Shown: in pieces, positions 32,161 through 40,386 of the stretch
How the letters are laid out: each line of letters begins with the position of its first letter
Numbering within the stretch: position 1 is the first letter of the stretch
DNA from: Phycisphaerales bacterium
GTDB lineage: Bacteria; Planctomycetota; Phycisphaerae; Phycisphaerales; UBA1924
Length of the DNA: 64,000 nucleotides
Direction of reading: 5' to 3'
Assembly: GCA_022072615.1 (NCBI GenBank)
Contig: JAJVHS010000042.1
Location: 19,658 to 83,657 of the forward strand
Position numbers and translations under genes: made by a program
Notes under the pieces: model-generated
Database searches by the model: none
What the model saw: only the letters and a program-made list of their open reading frames with translations
What the model was told of the DNA's origin: nothing

Positions 32161-33543
32161 ATGCGTCTGACGATGGTCGGTACGGGTTATGTGGGGCTGG
32201 TGACGGGCGTCTGCCTGGCGAATACCGGCAACACGGTGACGTGCCTGGATGTGGACCCGTCCAAGATCGAGAAGCTCAAGAAGAACATCTGCCCGATCTA
32301 CGAGCCCGGGCTCACCGAGCTGATGGTCCACAACGCCCAGGCGGGCCGGCTGCTGTACACCCTCGACAAGACGGCGGCCTACCGCGACGCCGACTCGATC
32401 TTCATCTGCGTGGGAACGCCCAGCGACGAGCGCGGGCACACGGACCTATCGTACGTGCTGGGCGCGGCCGACGACATCGCCGACGCGCTCAAGCAGCGCA
32501 AGGCGGGGTCCAAGCCGTGCGTGGTGGTCGTCAAGTCGACCGTGCCGGTGGGGACGACGCTGGAAGTCCAGAAGCGGATCCTGTCGAAGCTTGGGATGCC
32601 CCCGGAGGCGGCGCGGGCGCTGTTCCGGATCGCCGACAACCCGGAGTTCCTGAAGGAAGGCGACGCGGTCAACGACTTCAACAAGCCCGACCGCGTGGTG
32701 TGCGGCGTGGAGATCGGCCCCGACGGCAAGCTCGACGAGTTCTCGTCGCAGTTCTTCCGCGACGTGTACGACCCGTTCGTGCGCAACGGTCACCCGATCT
32801 ACATCATGGACATCCTCTCCAGCGAGATGGTGAAGTACGCCAGCAACAACTTCCTGGCGACGAAGATCTCGTTCATCAACGAGATGGCGAACCTGTGCGA
32901 GGCGTACGGGGCGGACATCGCCAAGGTGCGCGAGGGGATGTGCGCCGACAAGCGGATCGGCAACCAGTTCCTGTACCCGGGGCTGGGGTACGGCGGGTCG
33001 TGCTTCCCCAAGGACACGCTCGCGTGCATCATGATGGGCGACAAGGCCGGCATGGAAGCGACGCTGAGCAAGGCGGTCCACCACGTGAACGCCCGGCAGC
33101 GCGAGCGGTTCTTCGACAAGATCCAGGGCCATTTCAAGGGGTCCGGCGGGCTGGCGGGCAAGACGCTGGCGTTCTGGGGACTCTCGTTCAAGCCACGGAC
33201 CGACGACATCCGCGAGGCGCCGGCGCTGACGCTGATCCGCAAGTCGGTGGGCTTCGGCGCGACCGCGAAGGGCTTCGACCCGGTGGCGGCGGAGAACGCG
33301 GCCAAGGAGCTGGGCCCGGCGGCGAAGGTCGTGCCCGACATGTACGAGGCCGCGACCGGCGCCGATGCCCTGGTGGTGTGCACGGACTGGGACGAGTTCA
33401 AGAGCCCGGACTGGGAGCGCCTGGCGTCGGTGATGAAGGGCAAGGTCATCTTCGACGGGCGGAACCTGTACCGCCCGCAGCAGATGCGGGACCTTGGCTT
33501 TGCGTATTACTCGGTGGGACGGGCGCCGGTGAAGGCTCGGTAA
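32161..33543 (+). CDS. ugd: UDP-glucose 6-dehydrogenase
   Basis: 460 residues starting at ATG 32161 with AAGGA upstream. Oxidises UDP-glucose to UDP-glucuronate with two NAD, feeding exopolysaccharide and surface glycan synthesis. The NAD-binding N terminus is MRLTMVGTGYVGLVTGVCLANTGNTVTCLDVD; CPIYEPGLTELM, FICVGTPSDERGHTDLSYV and VVVKSTVPVGTT follow. The catalytic Cys is in the loop LGYGGSCFPKDTLA. The C-terminal domain has LAFWGLSFKPRTDDIREAPAL. GDP-mannose dehydrogenase is the closest alternative, but the overall pattern and length fit Ugd. It ends four bases before the convergent ybjQ-like gene. Confidence 0.93.
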   Translation: MRLTMVGTGYVGLVTGVCLANTGNTVTCLDVDPSKIEKLKKNICPIYEPGLTELMVHNAQAGRLLYTLDKTAAYRDADSIFICVGTPSDERGHTDLSYVLGAADDIADALKQRKAGSKPCVVVVKSTVPVGTTLEVQKRILSKLGMPPEAARALFRIADNPEFLKEGDAVNDFNKPDRVVCGVEIGPDGKLDEFSSQFFRDVYDPFVRNGHPIYIMDILSSEMVKYASNNFLATKISFINEMANLCEAYGADIAKVREGMCADKRIGNQFLYPGLGYGGSCFPKDTLACIMMGDKAGMEATLSKAVHHVNARQRERFFDKIQGHFKGSGGLAGKTLAFWGLSFKPRTDDIREAPALTLIRKSVGFGATAKGFDPVAAENAAKELGPAAKVVPDMYEAATGADALVVCTDWDEFKSPDWERLASVMKGKVIFDGRNLYRPQQMRDLGFAYYSVGRAPVKAR

Positions 33544-33547
33544 CAAC

Positions 33548-33889
33548 TCACGCCGGGCTCGTCGGCTCGATGACCACCGCTGTCCCGTAGCACAGGACTT
33601 CGGTCGCCGCGCCGCGCCCGCCGACGTCCGACGCGTCGTAGCGCAGGCCGACAATCGCGTTGGCCCCGACCGCTCGTGCGTGGTCGATGAGCAGTTCGTA
33701 GGCCTGCTGACGGGCCTGATCGCACATCTCGGTGTACGCACCGATCCGCCCGCCGACGATCGACTTGAGACCGCCGACGATGCCCTGTGAAATCGTCGGT
33801 GCTCGGACGATGATGCCGCGGACCACGCCCCGGTACTCGCGGATCCGGTACCCTTCGATCGTGAACGTTGTCGTGACCGGGATGCTCAT
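33548..33889 (-). CDS. YbjQ/UPF0145 family protein
   Basis: 113 residues from MSIPVTTTFTIEGYRIREYRGVVRGIIVRAPTISQGIVGGLKSIVGGRIGAYTEMCDQARQ, the diagnostic YbjQ sequence, which continues with HARAVGANAIVGLRYDAS. The fold assembles into pentamers in studied members; function is uncertain, with links to metal binding or stress suggested for the family. It lies tail-to-tail with ugd. Confidence 0.88.
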   Translation of the reverse strand: MSIPVTTTFTIEGYRIREYRGVVRGIIVRAPTISQGIVGGLKSIVGGRIGAYTEMCDQARQQAYELLIDHARAVGANAIVGLRYDASDVGGRGAATEVLCYGTAVVIEPTSPA

Positions 33890-34027
33890 GGTCGGATTCC
33901 CCTCCGCAAAGGCGGTGCCCGCCCGGGCGGGCATGATACCGCAACGCGCAGGGACGGGCCGCTGGCGGCCAGGGCGTCACGCAAACCGGCAGGAGGCAGT
34001 CGCGCCCGCAACCGTGCGGGGGAACCC

Positions 34028-34624
34028 ATGAGCGAATCGTCCACGGAATCGCCGCAGCACTCGAGCCTGGGCATCCCCGTGGTTCCTCCCCGGGTCCACG
34101 GGTCCCCGTCGGACCTGCCCGCGCCGCCGCTCGACGCGCTGAGCCCCGAGTTCGTGACCTTTGATGGGGATGTGCCCTTCTGGCGGCCGGGCGTCACGGA
34201 CATCCTCCGGGGGATCGGGTGGTTCTGGCTGCTCCTGTTCCCGGCGCTGGCGCTGGTCGTGCTGATCCCGGCGTCGCCGCTGATCTTCTGGCGGGGCGGG
34301 CTGCTCGCGCAGTCCATCGGCTGGACGTACAAGCTGTGGATCCTGGCGGTGGGCGTCGTGATCACGATCGTGGTGCGGTCGGTGCGACGGGGTGTGCAGG
34401 TCCGCAAGGACCTGTTCTGCATCCACTGCGGATATTCGCTCGACGGCCTGGCCGAGAGCGGGTCGTGCCCGGAGTGCGGGCGGCCCTATCTGCTCTCGGT
34501 CGCGAGGGAATACAAGAAAGACCCGGGCTTCTTTGTCACCCGGTACAAGGCGTCTCGAAAGGTGCCCGAGCACACGGTTTTCGCGGCCGGTACCGGCCCG
34601 ACTCCGGGCGATGGGACGCGATAA
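34028..34624 (+). CDS. Membrane protein with C-terminal zinc ribbon
   Basis: 198 residues. A Pro/Ser-rich N terminus is followed by two transmembrane helices (GWFWLLLFPALALVVLIPASPLIF and LWILAVGVVITIVVRSV), then a cytoplasmic zinc ribbon CIHCGYSLDGLAESGSCPECGRPY. The CxxCGYxLxGL...CPECG arrangement is very common in planctomycete membrane proteins of unknown function and also appears in the protein at 39046. No enzyme motif is seen. Confidence 0.78.
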   Translation: MSESSTESPQHSSLGIPVVPPRVHGSPSDLPAPPLDALSPEFVTFDGDVPFWRPGVTDILRGIGWFWLLLFPALALVVLIPASPLIFWRGGLLAQSIGWTYKLWILAVGVVITIVVRSVRRGVQVRKDLFCIHCGYSLDGLAESGSCPECGRPYLLSVAREYKKDPGFFVTRYKASRKVPEHTVFAAGTGPTPGDGTR

Positions 34625-34694
34625 CAGGCACCGTTCTTCCGCGGGCGACCCGTCATTGCCGGGTTACCGGTTGACCCGGGAGACCCGGGAACCG

Positions 34695-35162
34695 ATGATG
34701 TCACCGGTGAACCGGGTCACGCTCATTTACACGCTGCTGGCGCTCGCGGCGTCGGTCATGATCGGCCGTGCGTGGGCAGGGCCCCGTGCCGACGCGGTCG
34801 CGCCCCCACCGATGGCCGACGGCTGCTGCGGGCCCTCGGGCTGCTGCTGCTGCGATTCATCCGGCGGCGCCCCCTGCGGCGACGACGGCGAGCTGTCGGC
34901 GGAAGCAGCGTGCAAGGTTCAGTTGACGTGCGGTTTGTGCGAGTGCGACGGCGGACCGCACGAGGATCCCGCGCCCGTGCCATGTCCGGCGCCACGCGTC
35001 AAGTGCCCGCTCGCGCCGATACGAGCCGCGGATTCGATCTGGTGGGCCGAGCAGTTCTTCAACCGAGCCGTGACCGGCGGAAGGATTGATCCGCTGGCTG
35101 CTCGGCTGGCCGAGCGACCTCCCGAGCCGTTGCTCGAAGTCCTGTGTACCCGGCTGGTCTAG
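34695..35162 (+). CDS. Cysteine-rich exported protein
   Basis: 155 residues. A signal sequence (VTLIYTLLALAASVMIGRAWAGP) is followed by an unusual cysteine-dense stretch: CCGPSGCCCCDSSGGAPC, then CKVQLTCGLCECD and further single Cys, about 14 in all. This suggests binding of soft metals such as copper, mercury, zinc or cadmium in the periplasm. The longer frame in the track overlaps the previous gene and is not used. A downstream HMA-domain lipoprotein and an outer-membrane protein strengthen the metal idea, which remains inference. Confidence 0.65.
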   Translation: MMSPVNRVTLIYTLLALAASVMIGRAWAGPRADAVAPPPMADGCCGPSGCCCCDSSGGAPCGDDGELSAEAACKVQLTCGLCECDGGPHEDPAPVPCPAPRVKCPLAPIRAADSIWWAEQFFNRAVTGGRIDPLAARLAERPPEPLLEVLCTRLV

Positions 35163-35292
35163 ACCGCGGAAGACCGACGGCCGCTCGCGCCCCTTTGGTG
35201 GCGAGCGAAATCCATCCAGTCTGAACTGCGCCGGTTGTCTTCCATCCCTCGACACACGCCGAGCGATGCTCGGCCGTATACAGGAACTGATC

Positions 35293-35667
35293 ATGAACAT
35301 TGTCTGGGCCTTTCTGGCCTCGCTGTCGTTGGTTGCCATCTCGGGGTGCGCCGCGTCCAAGGGCGCGTCCGAGGAGAACGCCGTCGTGCACACGGTGAGC
35401 GCCGAGGAGAAAGCGGCGACGCAGAGCAGGACGCCCATCAAGGCCGATTCCGCGGTTCTCTACGTCAACGGGCTGGGCTGCCCGCTATGCGCCACCAACA
35501 TCGACAAGCAGTTGCTGCGGGTGGATGGCGTCGAAACGGCGACCGTCAATCTGGGCGACGGCACCGTGGTGATCACGCTGGCCGGCAAGGCCAGGCCTTC
35601 GCCGTACGACCTGTCGGAGTCGGTGCTCGACGCAGGTTTCACACTGATGAAGATCGAGACCCGCTAA
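35293..35667 (+). CDS. Lipoprotein with heavy-metal-associated (HMA) domain
   Basis: 124 residues from ATG 35293, with AGGAAC upstream. The signal ends in a lipobox (LVAISGCAAS), placing the protein on the periplasmic face of a membrane. After a short linker comes an HMA fold: SAVLYVNGLGCPLCATNIDKQLLRVDGVETATVNLGDGTVVITLAGKARPSPYDLSESVLDAGFTL. The metal-binding pair is the CxxC in GCPLC, as in MerP and CopZ-type carriers. It probably binds and passes on a soft metal ion. The next gene, an outer-membrane protein, begins 23 bases later. Confidence 0.85.
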   Translation: MNIVWAFLASLSLVAISGCAASKGASEENAVVHTVSAEEKAATQSRTPIKADSAVLYVNGLGCPLCATNIDKQLLRVDGVETATVNLGDGTVVITLAGKARPSPYDLSESVLDAGFTLMKIETR

Positions 35668-35690
35668 CCCCGCCACCGAGGACGCCATCC

Positions 35691-36536
35691 ATGAACCGAC
35701 CGACAAGCGCGGCGGTCGCCGCGCTGCTGTTGCCCGCTGGCGTCGCCAGCGCCCAGGAAGCCATGTACACCGAGGCCGCGACGATGCCCTCACCCGGTAC
35801 CGTCGTGGTTCGCGAGCAGCTCCACTACACGAAGTTTGGGTACCACCCCGAGCGAGGAACCAGGACCACCGAGGAGATCGAGTGGGAGTCGATGGTCTAT
35901 GTGGGCGTGGCCCGAGCTTGGTCGCTCCGACTGACGCTGCCGGCGGTCTGGCGGACCGACGAGTTCCCCGACTCCACGGGCAGGGAGAACGACTCGGACC
36001 ACGGCGTCGAGGATTTCGACCTGCAGTTCAAGTGGCGGGTGTACCAGTCCGACACCGGCGGCGTCAACACGTTCCGCGCGGCGCTGCTCGGCGGCGCCGA
36101 GATCGCCAGCGGCGACGACAGCGACTTCTCGAGCAAAAGCGTCAACCCGTACATCGGTGGCGTCGTGACGAAGGTGTCGGGCAGGCACGGCTTCAACCAG
36201 GACCTGATCTACCAGTTCAACACCGGCGGCGACAAAGCGGACAATTTCGGCGGCGGAGGACCGGATGATGCGCTGTACTTCAACTCGGCGTACCTGTACC
36301 GGATCGCGCCGGCTCAGTACACGGCGGATTCCACCGGCGCGTGGTACGTGACGGCCGAGATGAACGGCCTGTACGAGACCGGCGGCGACACCGAGCTGCG
36401 CTTCGCGCCAGGCCTCATGTACGAGGGGCGCACGTTCGGCTTTGAGATCATGGCCCAGCTCCCGCTGTGGCACGATCTGGACGAGCGTGCTGAGCTCGAC
36501 CTGTCGATCGGGGTGGGAATCCGGCTCCTTTTCTAG
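35691..36536 (+). CDS. Outer-membrane beta-barrel protein
   Basis: 281 residues with a signal peptide (TSAAVAALLLPAGVASAQEA) and an aromatic/Gly-rich alternating pattern ending in LDLSIGVGIRLLF, the terminal Phe typical of outer-membrane barrels. Blocks such as WSLRLTLPAVWRTDEF, VEDFDLQFKWRVYQ, FRAALLGGAEIASGDDS and YLYRIAP recall the MetA-pathway/phenol-degradation transporter-like family found next to metal genes. It probably forms a channel or exports something for the HMA lipoprotein next door. Its TAG stop shares the palindrome CTAG with the stop of the convergent ABC permease gene. Confidence 0.75.
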   Translation: MNRPTSAAVAALLLPAGVASAQEAMYTEAATMPSPGTVVVREQLHYTKFGYHPERGTRTTEEIEWESMVYVGVARAWSLRLTLPAVWRTDEFPDSTGRENDSDHGVEDFDLQFKWRVYQSDTGGVNTFRAALLGGAEIASGDDSDFSSKSVNPYIGGVVTKVSGRHGFNQDLIYQFNTGGDKADNFGGGGPDDALYFNSAYLYRIAPAQYTADSTGAWYVTAEMNGLYETGGDTELRFAPGLMYEGRTFGFEIMAQLPLWHDLDERAELDLSIGVGIRLLF

Positions 36537-37438
36537 CGGGCCCCGGGCCGGCGGAAGAGCACCGCGAACTGGAGCGCGGTCGCGATCGCGGTCATGGCGA
36601 AGATCACGACGCCGATGGCCGCCGCGTAGCCCAGGCGGCTCTGCTGAAACTCCCGGAACACCGACAGGTTCAGGACGACGGTCGCGTTGGTCTCGGTGCC
36701 GCTGGTCATGGCCCAGATGATGTCGAAGACCTGCAGCGCTCCGATGACGCCGGTGACCAGCAGGAACGCCGTCATCGGTGCCACCTGCGGCCAGGTGATG
36801 TGACGCAGCACGCGCCAGCGGGAGGCCCCGTCCACCTGCGCGGCCTCGTACAGGTTCTCGCTGATGTTCTGCAGCGCGGCCAGGTACAGGACCATGCAGA
36901 ACCCGACTGACCGCCACACCTGCACCGCGATCACCGACACCATCGGCCATTCCAGCCACGCCAGCCATGCTCGGCCCCCGAATGTGAGCACCGGGCCGCC
37001 CTGGAGGAAGTCCGGCGGGTCGATCGAAACCGCCCGCAGCAGACCCGGAACCAGCCCGCCGTGCGGGTCGAGCATCCACCGCCAGACAAAACCGATGGCG
37101 ACGATCGAGACGACCGTGGGAAGGAAGAGCGCCGTGCGCACGACCGTCTTGCCCGCAAACCACCGGGCGTGCACCGCGACCGAGAGCAGGAAGCCGGCGA
37201 TGACCGTCAGCGGGACCGTGCCGACGGTGAACACCAGCGTGTTTCGCACCGCCGGGGTGAATCGCGGGTCGTCGACGAGGCCGCGGAAATTCGATAAGCC
37301 GACAAAACGCGGCGGACCCGACCCGGACCAGTGAAAGAGGCTCAGGCCCAGGCCGAGCACCGTGGGAAGCAGCGTAAAGACAAAGAGCACCGCGAGGGGG
37401 AAGGCAAGGAAGAGATAGGCATTGCGCCGCCCGGGCAT
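36533..37438 (-). CDS. Sugar ABC transporter permease (MalF/UgpA type), orphan
   Basis: 301 residues from MPGRRNAYLFLAFPL. Six membrane helices are evident. The N-terminal part (LSLFHWSGSGPPRFVGLSNFRGLVDDPRF) and the EAA loop ENLYEAAQVDGASRWRVLRHITWPQVAPM place it in the carbohydrate-uptake permease family. A permease of this kind normally pairs with a second permease, a solute-binding protein and an ATPase; none is adjacent. The upstream neighbour is a GNAT gene and the downstream one is convergent. The frame is intact and motif-complete, so it is probably functional with partners encoded elsewhere. Confidence 0.9.
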   Translation of the reverse strand: MPGRRNAYLFLAFPLAVLFVFTLLPTVLGLGLSLFHWSGSGPPRFVGLSNFRGLVDDPRFTPAVRNTLVFTVGTVPLTVIAGFLLSVAVHARWFAGKTVVRTALFLPTVVSIVAIGFVWRWMLDPHGGLVPGLLRAVSIDPPDFLQGGPVLTFGGRAWLAWLEWPMVSVIAVQVWRSVGFCMVLYLAALQNISENLYEAAQVDGASRWRVLRHITWPQVAPMTAFLLVTGVIGALQVFDIIWAMTSGTETNATVVLNLSVFREFQQSRLGYAAAIGVVIFAMTAIATALQFAVLFRRPGAR

Positions 37439-37494
37439 GGTCCTGCGAGTGTACCGGCACCGCCGGCCGGGAGGCACGTGCCCGGCGCGAGCGA

Positions 37495-38106
37495 TCACCG
37501 CGCCGGGGCGTGCATGGCGAGCTTGTCCTGCAGGCGCTGCTTCACCGCGGGCCATTCTGAATCGATGATGCTGTAGAACACCGAGTCGCGGATGTAGCCG
37601 TCCCACATGATGCGGTGGCGCCTGAAGACGCCCTCTTTCACGCCGCCGATCCTCTCGATCGCGGCCTGGGAAGCGAGGTTGCGCAGGTCACACCGCAGTT
37701 GCACGCGGATGCAGCCCATCGTCTCGAAGGCGTACCCCAGCAGCAGCAGCTTGCACTCGGTGTTGATCGACGTGCGCTGCACGCGGCGCGAGTACCACGT
37801 CCAGCCGATCTCGAGGGCCCGGTTGGCGGGGTTGATCTCGAGGTAGCGGGTGGACCCGCACGGGCGGCCGGAAGAAAGGTCGATGACCGCGAAGGGATAC
37901 GCGGCGGGGTCCTTGAGGGCGGCGTCGGTCACCGCTCGCATCTGGTCGACCGTGGTCGGGGTCGCGGCCGGCATGTACCGCCACAGCAGCGGATCATCCA
38001 CGGCCTCGAGCAGACCTTGCGTGTGATCAACGGTGAGCCGTTCCAGTCGTGTTCGCCCGCCCGGGAGTTGCAACCCCGGCGCGAGCCCCTCGGTAGACAT
38101 TGCCAT
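37495..38106 (-). CDS. GNAT-family N-acetyltransferase
   Basis: 203 residues. Matches the RimJ/RimL-like GNAT group: RTRLERLTVDHTQGLLEAVDDPLLWRYMP near the N terminus, a beta strand YPFAVIDLSSGRPCGSTRYLEINPANRALEIGWTWY, and the acetyl-CoA loop region KLLLLGYAFETMGCIRVQLRCDLRNLASQAAIERIGG, ending with DSVFYSIID. Substrate is not predictable; some members acetylate ribosomal protein N termini, others antibiotics. ATG 38100 is an alternative start. Confidence 0.85.
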   Translation of the reverse strand: MAMSTEGLAPGLQLPGGRTRLERLTVDHTQGLLEAVDDPLLWRYMPAATPTTVDQMRAVTDAALKDPAAYPFAVIDLSSGRPCGSTRYLEINPANRALEIGWTWYSRRVQRTSINTECKLLLLGYAFETMGCIRVQLRCDLRNLASQAAIERIGGVKEGVFRRHRIMWDGYIRDSVFYSIIDSEWPAVKQRLQDKLAMHAPAR

Positions 38107-38153
38107 TCAGTATGCTACGTCCAAGTGGCCCATCGCCCGGTGACCCAGGAGTC

Positions 38154-39005
38154 ATGACTCACGCGCCAGTTCCAAGGGTCTGCTGCATCTGCGGCTCGGA
38201 CGCCGGAAGCACGCCGGCGTCGCGCGATGCCGGCGGGCAGGTGGTGTGCGTGCGTTGCAGCGCCCAGGGCCGTCGTCCGGCCCGACCGCAGGCCGCGCCC
38301 GTGGCGGCGGATGACGGCCCGGTGGAGGTCGAGGGGCTGACGCCGGAGCAGCTCGCAAGCCTTCAGAAGGCGGTGGAATCCCCGGTTCCGGCCCCCGCGA
38401 TCCACCCGGCCGAGATGATCGCGACCAGCCGCAAGGCGGCTCGGTGCGCGGCGTGCGGGCATGACATTTCGACAACGGAGGGTGAGGTATGTCCCAAGTG
38501 CGGGAACCTGAGCCGACCGCGCTCGTCGCAGGCCCAGACGGCGGCCGCCAATGCGCGGCAGTACGCGGCGGACGATCGTGTTCGGAACCGGCGGACCATT
38601 GTGTACGCGTCCGCGGGGCTGGCGGTGACCGTCGGGCTGAGGCTTGCCCAGCGGAGCCCGGAGCTGCTCCTTGAGGACGCTCGGTACCTGGTGGTCGGGT
38701 CCGCGTGCGGGATGGCGGTGTACTACCTCTGCTGCCTGATTTTTATCGGGTTTGACCAGCCGCTGTGGGTGCAGCTTCTGCGGCTTCTCTCGGTATACCT
38801 GGTGCTCCTGGCGGTGCTGGGGGTCATCGTGGCGCTGCCGATGTCCGCCTGCATGACGCTGATCATCGCGCCGGCGGTCTTGGTGGTGCTGTATGTCATG
38901 CTGCTGAAGCGGGAGCTGGAGCTTGACCAGCTCGACGCCGGCATCGTGGGAATAGTGTCGGGGGCGGCGGCGTTTGGGGGTATTGTCGCGTCCTATTACG
39001 TGTGA
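38154..39005 (+). CDS. Zinc-finger membrane protein, paralogue of next gene
   Basis: 283 residues from ATG 38154, with AGGAG very close upstream; an earlier in-frame ATG at 38112 is possible. The N terminus has a four-cysteine finger CCICGSDAGS...CVRC, then VEVEGLTPEQLASLQKAVESP, a second zinc ribbon CAACGHDISTTEGEVCPKCG, and four or five hydrophobic helices (AGLAVTVGLRL, GMAVYYLCCLIFIGFDQPLWVQLLRLLSVYLVLL, MTLIIAPAVLVVLYVMLL). The closing KRELELDQLDAGIVGIVSGAAAFGGIVASYYV closely parallels the end of the next protein. Unknown function, probably planctomycete-specific. Confidence 0.78.
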   Translation: MTHAPVPRVCCICGSDAGSTPASRDAGGQVVCVRCSAQGRRPARPQAAPVAADDGPVEVEGLTPEQLASLQKAVESPVPAPAIHPAEMIATSRKAARCAACGHDISTTEGEVCPKCGNLSRPRSSQAQTAAANARQYAADDRVRNRRTIVYASAGLAVTVGLRLAQRSPELLLEDARYLVVGSACGMAVYYLCCLIFIGFDQPLWVQLLRLLSVYLVLLAVLGVIVALPMSACMTLIIAPAVLVVLYVMLLKRELELDQLDAGIVGIVSGAAAFGGIVASYYV

Positions 39006-39045
39006 CGCACATGGCCGCGGTCCGCACCGTGGGGGAGGGGTTGAC

Positions 39046-39942
39046 ATGGCCGAGTCGGTGCCGGCGGGCAAGATCTGCATCGTCTGCAAGCAGGATTGTT
39101 CCAGGAAGCCGCGCACGAAGGACGCGCACGGGCGGTACATCTGCGGCCCGTGCGAGTCGGCCGCCGTCGCCCGGCGAAAGTCGCCGCAGACGGGGGTCGG
39201 CGAGGCTCCGCGGACTGCGGCGCCGGCGGTCGAGGAAGACGAGCCGTTCGAGCTCGAGGGCTTTGATCCGGCCGCGATGCAGGACCTGCTGAAGGTCGAG
39301 GCCGGCGCGGCCCCGGTCGGCCCGCCGCCGACCCTGACATTCGAGGAGCCGACCTCCGCCGACGTGGCGGAGCAGGGGCGCAAGTGCCCGAAGTGCGGTT
39401 ACAACCTCCGGGGCCTGAAGGGCCGGACGTGCCCGGAATGCGGGGCGGAGGCCAGGTATAAGTCCGGGCGGACGCACGCGATGGAGTCGATCGAGGAGGA
39501 GCGGCGCACCACGGTCCGGATGGCATACATCCGCCCGATCTCCCTCGCCGTGGGGGGAGTCATCGCGTTGGCGGTGATCCGCGGCGCCCAGGGCCGGGGA
39601 GAGGACCTGCCGGGCGAACTCGTGCTGCTTGGGATCCGAGTCCCGGTCGGGATCGTGGCGTACCTGATCTGCTGCGCGACGTTCCTGGGCTTCAACGCTC
39701 CGGTGCACCTGACGGCGCTGCGTCTGGCGGGGGTTTACGCCGTCATGGCGGCCCTGTGGGCGCTGGTGAGCGGGTTTCCGATCGGGCTTTTCCGGCTCGC
39801 GCTGCTGGCGGTGTACATCATCCTGCTGATGACCGAGCTCGAGCTTGACCGCGGGGACGCGATCATCATGGCGCTGCTGACGGGGGGCGTTTCCATCGGG
39901 ATCACCATCCTGATCGTCGTGATGTTCCCCGGGCTGTTCTGA
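39046..39942 (+). CDS. Zinc-finger membrane protein, paralogue of previous gene
   Basis: 298 residues from ATG 39046, with GGGGAGGGG upstream. It has the same order of parts as the gene before: finger CIVCKQDCSR...CGPC, an acidic linker FELEGFDPAAMQDLLKVEAG, zinc ribbon CPKCGYNLRGLKGRTCPECG, then membrane helices, and a closing MTELELDRGDAIIMALLTGGVSIGITILIVVMF. The two genes are 40 bases apart, same strand: an old tandem duplication that has diverged widely. The last helices have the acidic ELELD motif in common. Function unknown. Confidence 0.8.
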   Translation: MAESVPAGKICIVCKQDCSRKPRTKDAHGRYICGPCESAAVARRKSPQTGVGEAPRTAAPAVEEDEPFELEGFDPAAMQDLLKVEAGAAPVGPPPTLTFEEPTSADVAEQGRKCPKCGYNLRGLKGRTCPECGAEARYKSGRTHAMESIEEERRTTVRMAYIRPISLAVGGVIALAVIRGAQGRGEDLPGELVLLGIRVPVGIVAYLICCATFLGFNAPVHLTALRLAGVYAVMAALWALVSGFPIGLFRLALLAVYIILLMTELELDRGDAIIMALLTGGVSIGITILIVVMFPGLF

Positions 39943-39950
39943 CGCACCCA

Positions 39951-39990
39951 GGGGGAACTTGCCCCCCGGGGACTTCCGTTTCAGACGGAA
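39951..39990 (+). terminator. Tandem hairpins after the zinc-finger genes
   Basis: GGGGG-AACTTG-CCCCC is followed seven bases later by TTCCGT-TTCAG-ACGGAA. The second stem runs into a direct repeat of CAGACGGAA. No T-run follows, so termination is possible but unproven. Confidence 0.4.
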
Positions 39991-40134
39991 CAGACGGAAC
40001 GACCGTTCGAGCGGGCCGTGGTCGCCTTTGCATGCTCACAAGTCATTCAAGGTCCGGGCCGATGACCTGTTCGCACCGACAGGGCTGTCGGTCACGCGAG
40101 CCTTCGCTCGTGTGCAAGCGAGCAGGGAGGCCGC

Positions 40135-40386
40135 ATGGGGCCGTCAAACAAGGCGTATAACGAGGTCAAGGCAATTCTGGGCAAGCTCGATCGGTCGATC
40201 GATGATGCTCGAAAGCGTCGCCTGGACACGGGCCCGCGTTCGGTCGCCCCGACGCCGGTTTCGCCGACGTCGATCACCGCCACGCCCTCGACGCTGCTGG
40301 GCTCCGCCTCGGCGACCCCGCCGGTTCCCACTCGCCCGACGTCGGTGTTCGGGCGCGCTCAGCCGCTGCGTCCGTCAGGGAACTGA
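40135..40386 (+). CDS. Small Pro/Thr/Ser-rich protein
   Basis: 83 residues, with GGGAGG seven bases before the ATG, which is why I accept it as a gene. The N terminus is charged and helical (NEVKAILGKLDRSIDDARKRRLDTG) and the rest is Pro/Thr/Ser-rich and probably disordered. It is not recognised. Its 3' end overlaps the convergent MFS gene by 12 bases. Confidence 0.6.
   Translation: MGPSNKAYNEVKAILGKLDRSIDDARKRRLDTGPRSVAPTPVSPTSITATPSTLLGSASATPPVPTRPTSVFGRAQPLRPSGN

Noticed and set aside
36533-37438. Pseudogene interpretation of the lone ABC permease
   Set aside because: The frame is full length with all helices and a complete EAA loop, so there is no sign of decay.
39951-39990. Classical rho-independent terminator
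   Set aside because: Two good hairpins exist, but no T-run follows, so I list it only as a possible terminator.
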